Positions 33,928 through 45,548 of a stretch of 64,000 nt of DNA are shown one piece after another. The position numbers and the translations under genes are program-made. The stretch comes from Torreya grandis (taxonomy: Eukaryota > Streptophyta > Pinopsida > Cupressales > Taxaceae), in contig JARHVA010000081.1 of the NCBI GenBank assembly GCA_037957365.1, positions 6,067,501 through 6,131,500 of the forward strand, given 5' to 3'. Below the pieces are notes generated by a model, which ran no database searches, was not told the DNA's origin, and worked only from the letters and a program-made list of their open reading frames with translations. Numbering within the stretch: the stretch's first letter is position 1; the number at the start of each line of letters is the position of its first letter.

Positions 33928-34749
33928 AAACTGATCTTAATACCCCATCTGGCCACCATCTCTCTCTTTACTCTCTAAGCATTTGACCTATAAGTTATAT
34001 AGGTCTTGAATATGACCTTATAACCACTATAAAATATCTCAAAACCTCATTTAAAAACTCTCTCATTCTCAAAAACTATCAAGTATTCTTCATATGTCTT
34101 ATCAATATCTCATGTTGCTTCATTAGGCTAAGAAAGGTTTAAAGGTGGTCTAGCTTCATACTAGGTCTATAGGTATTACCCATGTATGTTTACCCTAAGA
34201 CTCACTTGAGTGCTCAAAATATTAATAATCATGCTTAATAAACCTACCTCATACAACCTCTTATTCCTCTCTCAAATAGCCTCTTCTTTGAATCTTCAAC
34301 AAAACATCTTTGTAGCTTCAACATAGCTACTTACACAGATCTTTGAAGTTTGACTAAGGATCTTCATATCTCACTGTCTTCTATGATGAGTCTTTAAAAA
34401 TATTTACAAAAGGTTTTGCCAAAACTTTTTATGACTCTTCAAACCTTAAAATTCTCTCTCATCAAAGAGACATTAGGTTGCTCTTTGAAGCTTGACTAAG
34501 GATATTCGTAGCTTGTTGTGTTCTATGCTAAGTCTTCAAAATTGTTACCAAAAAGGTGTTTATAAAACTATTGATGACTCTTAAATCCTAAAAATTATCT
34601 ATCATTAGAGATAAATTATGTTCCATGGATTCCTTTTCATATCAAGCATACAAACTCATACCCCACACACCATGCATCTTGACATCAATGACATCAACCT
34701 TGACATTAAATGATATCAACCTTGACATCAATGACAATACTTCACAACA
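33928..34749 (-). repeat. Copia-2 3' LTR, first 820 bp only
   Basis: Matches 63,020-63,846 in the same orientation along its whole length with roughly one difference in five or six bases. On the minus strand the LTR starts TGTTGTGAAG at 34,749. The downstream 2.2 kb of LTR expected below 33,928 is absent and not found left of element D. A 22 bp unit around TTGACATCAATG is repeated near the LTR start (34,678-34,735). Confidence 0.8.
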
Positions 34750-34977
34750 AAAACCCCATTTATCATTGATGGCAAAACATTTTTAAAACTTACCACTCTC
34801 ATCTCCACTATTATGGTCCTCCCTTCTTGGACTTTCTCCCCCTTTGAAATAAATGACAAAGTGATGTTTGCACTTCTTTGGATCACACTCCTAACAACCA
34901 AAATACTCAACACACAAAACTATGAGTTTATGAGACATAAAAAAACATGATACCCCTTGTTGAGGTGTTTAAAAATA
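34750..34977 (-). other. Copia-2 3' UTR end with Sirevirus-type polypurine tract
   Basis: On the minus strand TTTGTCATTTATTTCAAAG runs into a GGGGGAGAAAG tract at 34,832-34,860, the signature upstream of Sirevirus 3' LTRs. A second purine-rich piece (AAATGGGGTTT) directly precedes the LTR. The UTR resumes at 56,951 beyond the inserted Copia-1. Confidence 0.7.
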
Positions 34978-36849
34978 TGTCACTAAGGTGGAAAAGAGTG
35001 TTCTTGAGTTGATTTATATGTATGGTTCTCAATGACAAAGTGTGCTTTAGTGAGCATGTAGGGACCTTACAATGTTTGATTGGTTAGGCTAAGTGATGGA
35101 TGTTGTTGATGTATTGACCATGTTTAAGGATTCATACGAGGGGTCAATATTACTTAGTGTAATTTTAGAAGTTAAATAAATCCATTGGAATAGTCTTGTG
35201 AAGGTCTAGGTTATCCTAGTCATCTTGGCAGAACTTCCTAAATAAGTAGATTGATGACATCAACATTCAGACATGTGAAGGTGTTAGAAAAAGGTGGTCA
35301 CATGGATTTATTCAGAGTTGTGCTTAGATAATTTATTTTTAAAATTTAGGTCTTTAAATGATGTCTATAAAAGGTTATGTTAGTGTAATTTTGGTCTCCC
35401 AGATAGATTTCACTAGTTTCCATAGTCAAATTTGCATTAAAAAGTGACCATTGGAATTTAAATATTTGGATTTACAAAAGAAAACTAGTTTGCAATGTTT
35501 TGTTAATAACTTTTGATGATGGATGAATTTTATGGAAGTATAAAAATAAAAGTGGTATATAAATTCAAAGTAAATCCATAAAAAATGTTTTAGAGGTTTT
35601 AATGGTTGTATAATTGCATTTATTATGGTCCAAAGTTGACTAAGGGTTTGACTTTCTTTTGCAAGTGACCCGAGAAGGATGTTTGAGTTTTTCTTGATGG
35701 TGTTGGATGTTTAAAATTCAATTATCTATTTGAGAGTGTTTTATAATCCTTTAGGATCATTTTTATGGATTTTTGAGGTTTGACTAATCCATCTTTAGTA
35801 TGAACAATTGCTTACAAGTTGATTTTTGGTTTGTTCATGGTGTTTTCATGTACAAAGGTGTGTAGTGATGAATTTAATTAGTTGAGTATGTCTTAGGGGT
35901 CATATGGAGAGGACCTATGTGATTTTAAGTGGTCTTAAGTTCCTAGTTTTTCTTGTTGAAGTGTTAAAAAGATGAATAGGTCTCCACGGACCTATAAGGT
36001 CTTCTTAGGCCTAATTGAAAGATGTTATTGCTTAAAGGTGATATATCAAAGATATGGATGACATATGTAGGTAAAATTTATATTATTATAAGTGTGATAT
36101 AAGCCTTAATAGTTAATTTATGTCTTTTATTTGACCAAGAAGATGGTGATCATAAAGGATCTATATAAAGCATAAATAAAGATGATGGTTTCTAGAGTTG
36201 TTAAGTGAAGAAAAGAGAAGTGTAAGAGTGTTTTGTGGATGGATTGAAGAGAATATTAGTGTGAACAATATGTGTGTGACATATATGTCATATTTATGAT
36301 GTTATAATAGTATTCTTGTAGGTTTGAATATTTAGAATGAGCAAAAAGGTGTAGAGTGATCCAAAATGTTATTTTTGATGCATTGCTTGCGTGTGAAGGC
36401 TTGAGGAAGCTTGAAGGGTTAAAAAGAGTTGATATTAAATATTTATACATCATATTTAAAGGAAGTTAGAGATATGTAATTGTTTATGTCATAATTTATT
36501 GTGTGGGTGCTCAACATTTAATAAAAGTGGTGCTTATTCATGCTTAGGGGTTGGTGGTCCTTGTGAATTGGGTGCTTCACTAAATTCTATTGTTTGTAAA
36601 TATCTAATAGGAATATAGTCCAATAGTTTTTAGATTTGAGAGTGTTTTTTAATCCACCATGAATTTTTCCCACATTATCCATGTGTTATGTGTGTTGATC
36701 TTGTATAGTTTCTTTTGTTCCTTGCAATAATTGGTTTGTATGCTTCATGAATGCTTTTATTGTTTTAGAATTGGAATTAAATTTATTGAAACACTAATTA
36801 ACCCCACCCCCCCCCCCCCCCCGCCCCATCAATGATTGTACCTCTAACA
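34978..36849 (+). repeat. Copia-1 5' LTR
   Basis: TGTCACTAAGG to CTCTAACA, 1,872 bp, matching 55,084-56,950 with scattered differences and small indels, about 15% by eye in one block. A weaker match (TGAGACATAAA against TGTGACATAAA) suggests a start as early as 34,931. The C-rich end is the site of a long C run. Confidence 0.85.
36804..36829 (+). repeat. C-rich run in Copia-1 LTR end
   Basis: ACCCCACC followed by a run of about 16 C and GCCCC. Sirevirus LTRs usually have a short C run near this place before the terminal CA (the Copia-2 LTR has ACCCCCATC on the minus strand near 60,795), so this looks like an expanded version. The 3' LTR has only AGCCCCTGG. Length may be affected by sequencing error. 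Confidence 0.8.
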
Positions 36850-36851
36850 AT

Positions 36852-36863
36852 TGGTATCATATC
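36852..36863 (+). promoter_or_regulatory. Copia-1 primer-binding site, initiator tRNA-Met
   Basis: TGGTATCATATC two bases after the LTR, against the usual TGGTATCAGAGC. Typical for Copia elements. Confidence 0.8.
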
Positions 36864-36925
36864 CACACCTTCTTTACAAGTTTAACCACTTGAAGGTGAT
36901 CAAAGGTATAATGGGTAGTCATTAA

Positions 36926-38600
36926 ATGTAAGGTGGTTTATATACTAAGAAAGAACCATTGTTCAATGGTTCCAAATATGATTTTTTGAGTGAAAGGATA
37001 AATATATACATCATGTCTATAGGTTTTGATATTTGGAAATATATTATGAATAGGTATTCTACACCCCCTACTCCTCCAACAAGTATAACTGATAAGAAGT
37101 TGAGTGAGAAAAATTCTAAAGCTATGAATACTATAATTTGTGACCTATCAGAGGTTGAGTTCACCAAGTTAATCAATTTTAATTTTACTAAGGAAATTTT
37201 GTATAAATTATAGATTATCTATGAAATGGATTTAAAGATTAAGTTGGCTAAATTACAAACCTACCAAAGACGATTTGAGGGCCTCAAAATGAAGGATGAA
37301 GATAATATGGAATCCCATTTTCTAAGGGTTGATGAGGTGGTGGACATGATAAAAGGTCTTAGAGAAGATATTGAAGAAGCTACTATAGTACATAAAGTAT
37401 TAAGGTATCTCACCTTCAAGTTTGATTCAAAAATTTATACTATGGAAGAAAGTCATGATCTCACCAAGATGATGATAGATGAATTACATGGCATCCTTAC
37501 TACCTATGAGATGAGAATAAATGAGGAAAAACCACCAAATAAGGAATTAGAATTCAAGGTGATCAAGGAGACAAAATGAAAGAAGATCAAGTTAAGCCTT
37601 GAAGACTTTAATCTTAATGAAGATCAACTTGAAGCCATGATTAAAAGAAAATTGAATGTAGGATCAAGTAAATATGAAGGGAATCTTCCTTTTAAATGTT
37701 TTTCATGTGGTAAAGTTGTTCAATTTATATCTAAGTGCCAAAATAGAGTCAAGTTTGAGCAAAGGAAGTTCATAAAGAATCTCATGAAGATGAGCACAAG
37801 AAATCTAAGGGTCCTAGTAAGTAAAAAAAGTTATTCAATAGGAGAAATGGCAAGGAGTGATATAAAGGTAGTAAGAGCCTTCACCACGAAGAAGATAGTA
37901 ACTCATATGCTAAAGAATAAGGAAACACATCAGATAGTGATGATTCATCTCATGATGAGGACAAGGAGACACTTTCCATGGCTCTTGGGGATGATGAAGG
38001 TGAATGTTCTTTAGGCAGAGATCTCTTTGGTGGAGATATCTCAAATGAATAAGATGAGAAAGTCACTTTTGAAGATAAATATCTAAATATATTGAAAGAG
38101 ATGAAACTTTGACAAGTAAAGAATAGAAAGTAAGCATCCTTTATCAAGACCTATGAGGAGCAAATTAGGTTCTTTGAAGAAAGGTTGAGTAATGAAGTCA
38201 AAGAGCATGATGATATCACTCAACATCTTGAAACTTTGGTTTGTACCCTTACTAAAGAGATGATGACTAAGGATGAAGAATGTGCTAAATACAAATCAAA
38301 GATGGAGTATATGTAGATGAAACTAGATCAAGCTATGAGCAAACTTGAAACATATCGTAAATTTGAGAAAAGTATAGTTAATCTTAATGACCTATTAGTA
38401 GTCAAAAGGTCTAAAATGACAAGTTAGTCCTAGGGTTCCATGAAGATGTTTAAAAAAATAAGAATATTGAGAAGATAGTGATGATAGATCAGGAGACTAA
38501 TCATGCTAAGGAGAGTGATAGTAAATATAAGAAGAATGACTTATGAATAAGAAGGATAACTTCAAAAGCTAAAAAATTTCAAATCAAATAAAATCAAACA
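36926..38600 (+). pseudogene. Copia-1 gag: capsid (UBN2-like) domain and first zinc knuckle
   Basis: The capsid starts with FNGSKYDFLSERI (36,962-37,000), the Copia gag entry. It continues in the same frame past one stop (Q or Y position at 37,211) through LAKLQTYQRRFEGLKM and ESHFLRVDEVV (37,226-37,579). After a stop, the segment 37,637-38,014 gives CFSCGKVVQFISKC, a zinc knuckle with His changed to Gln. The rest (38,040-38,600) has heptad-like Glu/Lys-rich text in changing frames, as in Sirevirus gags. Inactive. Confidence 0.8.
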
Positions 38601-39120
38601 ACCCAATCCATTAAGGTATGATAACTCCTTCAATTATTACTATTATTCTTGTCATTAGTTTGGACATAGGATCACTGTTTGCAAGACAAAAGATCTTAGT
38701 AAGAGATTTGCATAGAATTATGAGCAAGATAATGATAATCATGAAGAATATCATCACTCAATATAGTCAACTAATCCACAAGGAAAGTGTGACATCTTAT
38801 GCTACAAGTGTCAAGGGATTCGTTATAGTGTAAGGTCTTACAATGACTTCATCAAGAAATCATATCATCATGTGTATGAATGGGACAATGAAATTTCAAG
38901 GAGTCATCATATGGATCATACACAAGGTATGTATAGTCAAATAAACTTCATTTGTTTCAAGTTCCAATAGAGAGGTCACATATCAAGGTTCTACAAGAAT
39001 GGCCAGAATTATACTACTAAGAATAACCATCATAACATAAAGAAAAGGAGCCATAATGAATGGAGACCCAAGGAGGTGAATGAAAAATAGGTTCAAAATG
39101 GAATTTTATCATGATAGAAA
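38601..39120 (+). pseudogene. Copia-1 gag C-terminal zinc knuckles
   Basis: Translation in the frame from about 38,620 shows YYYSCHxFGHRITVC, then CYKCQG (38,795) and CFKFQxRGHISRFY (38,955), three degenerate knuckles in a row. The protease that should follow is absent: the text changes from gag tail to the middle of integrase around 39,105-39,122. Confidence 0.65.
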
Positions 39121-39780
39121 AAGGATCAAGAATCAAGTGTGTGAAATTAGATAGAGGACGTGAATTTTGGTCTTATGAGTTTGATACTTTTTGTGAAGAT
39201 CAAGGGATTATAAGATAGTATTCTGCTACTAAGACACCCCAAAAGAATGGGGTAGTTGAAAGGAAAAATAGAAATGTCAAAGAGATGAGTAGAACCATGC
39301 TTCAAGTTTCCAAATTATTATATGTTTTTTAGGAAGAGGATGCTAATACATCAGTATACATATTAAATATATTCCAAGTTAGAATAAATGATGATAAGAC
39401 TCCATATGATCTATGGAAAAATAGGGTAGCTAATGTCAAACATTTTAGAGTGTTTGGGAGCAAGTGTTTTATAAGGAGGGATGAATAAAATCTTAATAAA
39501 TTTGACTCAAGGTCTAATGAGGGAATCTTCTTGGGTTATTCTTCCATAAGTTCTACTTACAGATGTTTCAATAAGAGGCTCCACAAGGTTGTTGAAAGTT
39601 CTAATGTAAGAGTTGAAGAGGTACGTGAAATCAAGAAGCCTAGCTTGCAGATAAATGAAACTATAGAGAACCTTAATTCACATAATGAATGCATTTTTTA
39701 TCAATAAAATGATGAAGAGGAAGAGGTAATACAAGACACTAAAGCTCCATATAGGAGAATACATAAGGATCATCTAATTT
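39121..39780 (+). pseudogene. Copia-1 integrase, N-terminal part deleted
   Basis: Begins in mid-core with CVKLDRGREFW (second catalytic Asp, 39,150), then TPQKNGVVERKNR holding the catalytic Glu (39,235-39,275). It continues with DKTPYDLWKNRVANVKHF and IFLGYSS, the usual end of Copia integrase. The zinc domain and first Asp are missing along with protease, so the deletion took out roughly a kilobase or more. Confidence 0.82.
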
Positions 39781-39869
39781 TCTAGGTAATTAGAGATGTG
39801 AATGCTAGTCTATAGACTAGAAGGAGAATGTTGATTAATAAAAATCAATAAGACACAACTCTGTTATCC

Positions 39870-40775
39870 AAGATTGAACCTAAAACATTCTTGGAAGCTA
39901 GAAAAGATGAAAATTGGACATGTTCAATGGATGAGGAACTTGATCAAATAGTGAATAATGAAACATGGGATTTGGTACCTAGGTCAAAATATTAAAATGT
40001 GATAGGAACTAAATGGGTTTTCAAAAACAAGATGAATGAGAAAGGAAAGGTCATAAGAAATAAGGCTATACTAGTGTGCAAAGGATATACTCAAGTTAAA
40101 GGGATATATTTTGATGAGACATTTGATTCTATAGCAAGAATGAGAGCAATTGGACTCTTTTTATCATATATAATCTTCAAAGGTTTCAAAGTTTACCAAA
40201 TGGATGTGAAATCTACATTTTTTAATGGAAAATTAGATGAAGAAGTATAGATTGAGTTACCTAAAAGGTTTTCCATGACAAGCAATCAGGACTATTTTTG
40301 TAAACTAAAAAAGGTTGTATATGGTCTTAAACAAGCTCCTAGAGCTTGGTATGATAGATTAGACAACTAAATATTGATCTAAGGCTTCAAAAGAGGGGTA
40401 GTTGACAATAATTTATACATTAAGATAGATGGTACTCATAAATTTATTATGGTAGTATATGTAGATGATATATTTTTTGGATCTAATAATGACAACATGA
40501 GTAAAGAGTTTGTAGGTGCTATGAAAATTGAATTTAAAATGTCAATGTTGTGAGAACTTTATTTCTTTTTAGGGTTTTAGATTAACCAACTTGATGTAGG
40601 GATATTCATTTCATAGGCAAAATACATCAAGGATATGCTAAGGAAGTTTGACATATTGGATTATAATCAAATTATTACTCCAATGATCATAGGGTGCAAG
40701 TTAAGTAAACGAGATGACTCACCAAAGGTTGATCAAACCTTGTATAGCTCTATGATTTGAAGTCTTTTGTACTCT
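39870..40775 (+). pseudogene. Copia-1 reverse transcriptase
   Basis: Copia RT: KTFLEARKDENW, then GTKWVFKNKMNEKGKV (40,002-40,050), QMDVKSTFFNGKLDEEV (40,198-40,249), LKQAPRAWYDRLD, GFKRGVVDNNLYIK and an intact YVDDIFFGS (40,457-40,485). Stops are few (for example after EEV at 40,249). A 83-codon open piece lies at 39,999-40,250. Confidence 0.88.
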
Positions 40776-41385
40776 TCTACTTTTAGGCATGATATCATGC
40801 AAGTAGTAAGACTTTTAGGTAGGTTTTAGGTTGATCCTATAGAATATCACTTGAAATTAGTTAAAATGATATTGAGATATCTCAAGAGCACCATAGAATA
40901 TGGTTTATGGTACCCCAGGAGCAAATAATTCAATCTAAGGACATACATTGATGTAGATTAAAGGATGTGTGGATGATATGAGGAGTACTAGTGGTGGTGT
41001 TTTATTCATGAGTGAATGATTGGTGTCTTGGATAATCAATAAGTAATCCTATGAATCCCTATCAAATATAGAATCTAAGTGTAATGGTGTTGCTTCTTAT
41101 TATACTCAGTTAATGTGGATGAAGCAAACCTTGGAAGACATAAGATAAGACAAAATAGACCCTGTCCTATTAATTATGATAATACTAGTGCCATTAGTAT
41201 CTCTAAGAATCCTATTATGCACTCAAAAACTAAGCACATTCATATTAGATATAATTTCTTGAGAGAACAAGTGAGTAATCAAAGTGTTAAGTTGGAATAT
41301 GTGCCTACAAAATAAAAACTTGTAGATATTATGACTAAACCATTAACAAAATCAACATTTAAATATATTAGATAAAGCTTGTGAG
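40776..41385 (+). pseudogene. Copia-1 RNase H and pol end
   Basis: RT connection to RNase H with text like HDIMQVVRLLGRF (40,790) and STSGGVLFMSE (40,985), then KTKHIHIRYNFLREQV (41,228-41,275), the conserved RNase H end. It finishes near KPLTKSTFKYIR at 41,340-41,370. Two frameshifts and several stops. Confidence 0.82.
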
Positions 41386-42661
41386 TCATATCCTTATCTA
41401 TTGATAATTAGAATGTCATTATTTAAGGGTTAACAAAAATTTCATGAGCTTACTCCAAACGTTTGTGTTGAAAATATTTAAGAGTTTTGTTTAGGGACAT
41501 TGGTCCTAAGGGTAAGTTTTAGTCAAATTTTGTGCTTAGTTTAGAAGGCCTAATCATGAAGTATTAAGGTAAGGTTGATATGGAATATGGAGAGGAATTA
41601 TCTAAGTGTATTCCATGGGTTCATATGATCTCAGTTGGTCAAGAAACTCATTCATGACCATTTGTTCAAATTGATCATTTTGCACAATGTCCACTACCTA
41701 GTGTGTGTTCATCTTACAAAATTGATGGATTTGAGGTCTATGAAGCAAACCAAGGGTAGAGGCTAGTTGTATTTGATGTGTCCTTATAAAAAACGTGTTG
41801 ATGATATGTCATAAGGATTCCATGTTCATTCTAAGGTGTTTTTACATAGTGACTATTATGTACATAGGGTTTGCATGCACATTTTGACTAGTTCTAGGTG
41901 TCAAATGAATATTGGTGAGTGTTCAAAGTGACTTTATGGCATATAAGGGTGTGCTGACCTCATACAAGTGTGATATATGTGGTTTTAGTATTTTAAGGTA
42001 TTTTGAGGGAAAGTTAAATATTTTTTTAAGGCTCTTAGGTATGATAGTCCTTACTTAAGGACTAGTAGGTCAAACACCATTTCATGGTTCTATGGGTTCC
42101 CAAAGGATTCAAACCTCAAAAATTGGTCCAGATGTATGTATTATTTACCTCTAGGTGTGAGAGAAGTTTTAGGAGCCGGTGTTGACTGTAAGGTGTTAGT
42201 TAACCTTATTTCTTTTTTATGCCCTAGGTTTTGTACCATATGGGTTAGTGACCTTCCAAAAATATTTTAAGTTTGAGGTTGCTTAATATATTGAAATGGA
42301 CAAAAGGGTGCTTAAAATATTCTTTATAGTCATTTGGAAGTGTATAGTTTGACATATGGTTAAGCTTTTGTGCAAATAGAGGGCTAATTAGCAGGTTAGT
42401 TTTTGAAGGAGCTATGGTGCATATGAAGATTTTGATGATTATTTTTGGCATGCATGAGGTTAAATATGATTTTACTATAGATATTAAATTTCAATCCATG
42501 ATTGTCAATACACAAAATGTTATGGGCTCTGCAAGGTTTAGGTAGGGCTACTAGGCATCTAAACAAGGTTGGTGTGAAGAAGAGTGATTTTTGGTCATTT
42601 TATTCAAAATATAAAGGTATGGTTGTCTTTAAATATGTTTTTAGTTTTATTTATTCATCAT
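41386..42661 (+). other. Copia-1 3' UTR, part before Tat-2
   Basis: 1.3 kb without a recognisable gene, between pol end and the Tat-2 insertion. Long 3' UTRs, with or without an envelope-like frame, are usual in Sireviruses; no envelope-like frame is seen here. It resumes at 54,562. Confidence 0.6.
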
Positions 42662-42666
42662 ATATG
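42662..42666 (+). repeat. Target site duplication ATATG, left copy
   Basis: ATATG directly before the Tat-2 5' LTR. The same five bases follow the 3' LTR at 54,557-54,561. Confidence 0.9.
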
Positions 42667-44032
42667 TGTTGACCATTTTGGTCCAACAGGCCAAAATGGG
42701 TCCCCTTCCTTCCCTGCTGTCCTGGGCCAGTTTCATTTTTTGATTTTGCACAAATCTGGAATTTTATACAGACTCCACAAGAATTTATACAAACTCTATA
42801 GGTCCATTTATATGGACTCTATAGGTCCATTTATATGGAATCTGCAGACTCTTCTATAGACTCTGCAGGTGTTTCTACAAACTCTGCAGGTGAGTCTTTC
42901 GGTAGATGAAGAACCGGTTCAAAGAGTGCAAGGTTTTACAAAGCTTCTTTAGATTCTTGTCTAAAGAAATTCATAAGGAAAGAGAGCTAAAATGGTTCAA
43001 GACACTTTTCCTTAAGGTTGGAAAAGTGGTTCAACATTGGGGTTCAATGACATGATCTTCCCAAGAGTTAGCATCTTTGAACCATTGAACCATTGAAATG
43101 GTTCAATGCTTTAGTTCATTGGCAAAGTTCAACGATAAGGTTTGATTAAATGGTTCATTGAATTGGTTCAATGCTTTGTTCAATTAAGTTGGTCCAATGC
43201 TTTGTTTCAATTAGATGGTTCAATCACTTGGTTCACTCAGTTAGTTCAACGAATTGGTTTAGTCAGCTTGGTTCAAAGCTTGGTTCAAAGTGTTGGTTCA
43301 GTGTTCGGTTCAATGGTTGGTTCAAAGGAGAAGTTTAATCAAAAAGTTCAAGAGAGCCTCCTGAAAGACAATTGCCCTTGTGGAGGGCACTTGGTCAGTA
43401 ACAACACCCTTTGGAAGGGTCATTTTCAACCTTCTCAAAGGGCATTTTTAAAGGCGCATAAAAGACCAAGGCAAAAGCAAGAATAATTTATTCAAAAAAT
43501 TTGTCCGAAGGAATTCCTTCAGACAAAATTTTAAAGAAATTCAGAAGGAAATAGCCATGGGAAAAGTGGCTGGGAAGAAAACTTGAAGGATTTTCAAAGT
43601 GGCAAAGATAATTCTTGCAGACTTTTGTTTGCGGGAAAAAAGTCTGTGGAAAAGTCTGCAGGGAGAAAATGTCCATGGGAATTAGCCGAAGAGAGAAGGT
43701 CGCTGAAGAATCCTAAAGGGTAGGTGCCCTTGTGGGAGACTCTCAACTACCAAAAGAAGGGTACTCCTCCAAAGCTGAAGGATCACCTTCCCTTTGAAAG
43801 GGTCCAAAGCAAAGCCTAAAAGTTGAAAAAGTGACAAAAGCTGAAGGAAAGTCTAAGGGTTGACAGGCCCGAAGACATCAAAATCAAGCACGGTGAACTA
43901 GATTTTAGTTTTAAAATAGTGATGGGCCCATGAAAGTCAATTTTACACCAAGAAAATCTAGAGTGCGGAAGGCACTAGGTGGCAACCGCAGAAGGCTTTG
44001 ACATGTTTTCTCTAAAAAGAGGCAGAACGTGC

Positions 44033-44260
44033 CACGTGTCCTCTGCAAAGCTTAGTAGAAGCTGACAAGTGTCAACACTTGTAGTCTCTCCCTTTTGTCC
44101 TACAAGAACTATTGTGGGCCCCAGATGAATTGATAAAGAGAGTGGAAGCCACCACGTGTCCTCCTTCATAGGACTCTCAAAAGGAGTTTGAAGCTTCTAT
44201 AAACTTAGTGGATGTTGCCACGTGTCCTATTTGTTTCAACAGCAGAACATGCCACATGTC
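44033..44260 (+). promoter_or_regulatory. G-box/ABRE-like cluster in Tat-2 U3
   Basis: CCACGTGTC occurs three times, with CACGTG at 44,033-44,038, 44,153-44,158 and 44,219-44,224. A fourth, decayed copy GCCACATGTC is at 44,251-44,260. ACGTGTC is the core of ABA-response elements bound by bZIP factors. The cluster is 500-700 bp upstream of the TATA box. In the 3' LTR only one intact box remains (53,377-53,382). Confidence 0.6.
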
Positions 44261-44750
44261 ACTTATTGAAATCAATGGAAAATAGCCAAGGCAAGTGGGA
44301 AAGACACAGACAAATTGTTAAGAAGGATGATGGACCTGAGGATGTAAAATTTGTGGAAATGAATTAGTTGTTGATCTTCACAAACCTAAGCGTGAACCTG
44401 AAGGAATTCAAAAGCTTAAGGATAGAAGAAAGACCAACTGCAAAAATGGACAAAGCAGTCCAAGTGGTGAAAGAAGGTGTCAACTCAAGTAGTTATACCA
44501 ACAGGTGAAATAGTGTCTATGAGTTGATCATTAAGATGTGCAAATGGCTAATGGTGTAACCCATTTTCTTCATTTTGCATTAATGAGTAGATAAGCTGCG
44601 TAATCACCTTAAAGGAGTGGTCTTGTTTGTAGACAAATGGTATGGCCCATAATTCCTCATATGATGTTTAAGCAGCTTGCTCTTCCTAATGATCATAATG
44701 CACATGGGTCATTTTTTAAAAAGGGCACCAAAAGGCCTCTTTTCTTCCTC

Positions 44751-44757
44751 TATATAT
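44751..44757 (+). promoter_or_regulatory. Tat-2 5' LTR TATA box
   Basis: TATATAT in the context CTTCCTCTATATATTG, kept in the 3' LTR at 53,872-53,878. AATAAA follows about 80 bp later (44,830-44,835), so R is short, as in other LTR elements. Confidence 0.72.
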
Positions 44758-45246
44758 TGTTTACTTCTCATTTGGAGAAGGGATCTTTCACATTGTAAGG
44801 CGAAACCCTGGTAATTTTCACTTGGAATCAATAAAATGCATTTTTACCTCTATTATGGTTAGATATCTCTGAGTGTGTCTGAGTGTTAGTCTTGTGTTTA
44901 GTCATTTCTTTCTAATGATTTCACAGGGTTGACACTAATGCATCTAGTATCTATAAGGTGCCATTCTTGTAGGTGACAAGAAGAGTTATACCTATAGTGC
45001 AAAGATAGAAGGAGATTACTAGACAGTGTGCTTTTTCTACAGCACCTATGGTGAGTCCCTTTTTCTGTGTGTTCCATTAAAGCCTCCATGTTAACCTTCC
45101 TGCAGCCTGGTCCTTTTACTAGTTAAAGTGTACCTATGTGTTTTTATGGTTCAGAGTGTGAGTGTGAGTAGGTCAAATCTTTTGGTGAATCATCCTTTTA
45201 GAGTAGGTTTTATTTTCCTGTAATCCTTCTCCCTTTTCATCCCCCC

Positions 45247-45247
<1 letters not shown>

Positions 45248-45328
<81 letters not shown>

Positions 45329-45352
45329 CACACACACACACACACACACACA
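45248..45352 (+). repeat. (TA)n then (CA)n microsatellite in Tat-2 5' LTR
   Basis: About 38 TA units (45,248-45,324) and then about 13 CA units. The corresponding place in the 3' LTR (54,370-54,384) has only about five TA units and no CA run, so the expansion came after insertion. Confidence 0.93.
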
Positions 45353-45525
45353 TGTATTAGCACTTATTGGAATAACTTAGATGCATCAAAGGGAGCTAGC
45401 CCTTATCTAGAAACTCTCCCCTCTAGCTTCGTTGATCCCACAGGTGAGAGAGGAGTTTCCATTTTGACGTGTGGAAGGGCAGGAGCTAGGCATCCTATCC
45501 AAGGTGCAATCCACTGTGTCAATAG

Positions 45526-45548
45526 TTTTTGGCATGCTTGGTGGGACT
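45526..45548 (+). promoter_or_regulatory. Tat-2 primer-binding site (tRNA not identified)
   Basis: TTTTTGGCATGCTTGGTGGG one base after the LTR. It resembles the element C site at 21,815. A primer tRNA ending GCCA is implied; the tRNA is not identified. Confidence 0.55.

Larger units (their letters stand above)
42667..45524 (+). repeat. Tat-2 5' LTR
   Basis: 2,858 bp, TGTTGACC to TCAATA (terminal CA changed to TA). It starts with a perfect 9 bp-arm hairpin (42,673-42,699). U3 holds a roughly 22 bp minisatellite with ACTCTATAGG or ACTCTGCAGG (42,763-42,895) and about twenty GGTTCAA-type repeats (43,085-43,335), then CACGTG boxes. TATATAT is at 44,751, AATAAA at 44,830. U5 carries a TA/CA microsatellite. 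Confidence 0.92.

Noticed and set aside
41386..42661. Envelope-like gene of Copia-1
   Set aside because: Sireviruses may carry one here, but no frame is open for long and no membrane pattern is seen.
42763..42895. CRISPR-like array of short repeats
   Set aside because: Units are degenerate and contiguous without unique spacers, and lie in the U3 of a plant LTR.
43142..43486. 114-codon frame with repeated GS/LVQS text
   Set aside because: It is a translation of the GGTTCAA repeats in the Tat-2 LTR; the 3' LTR copy breaks it.
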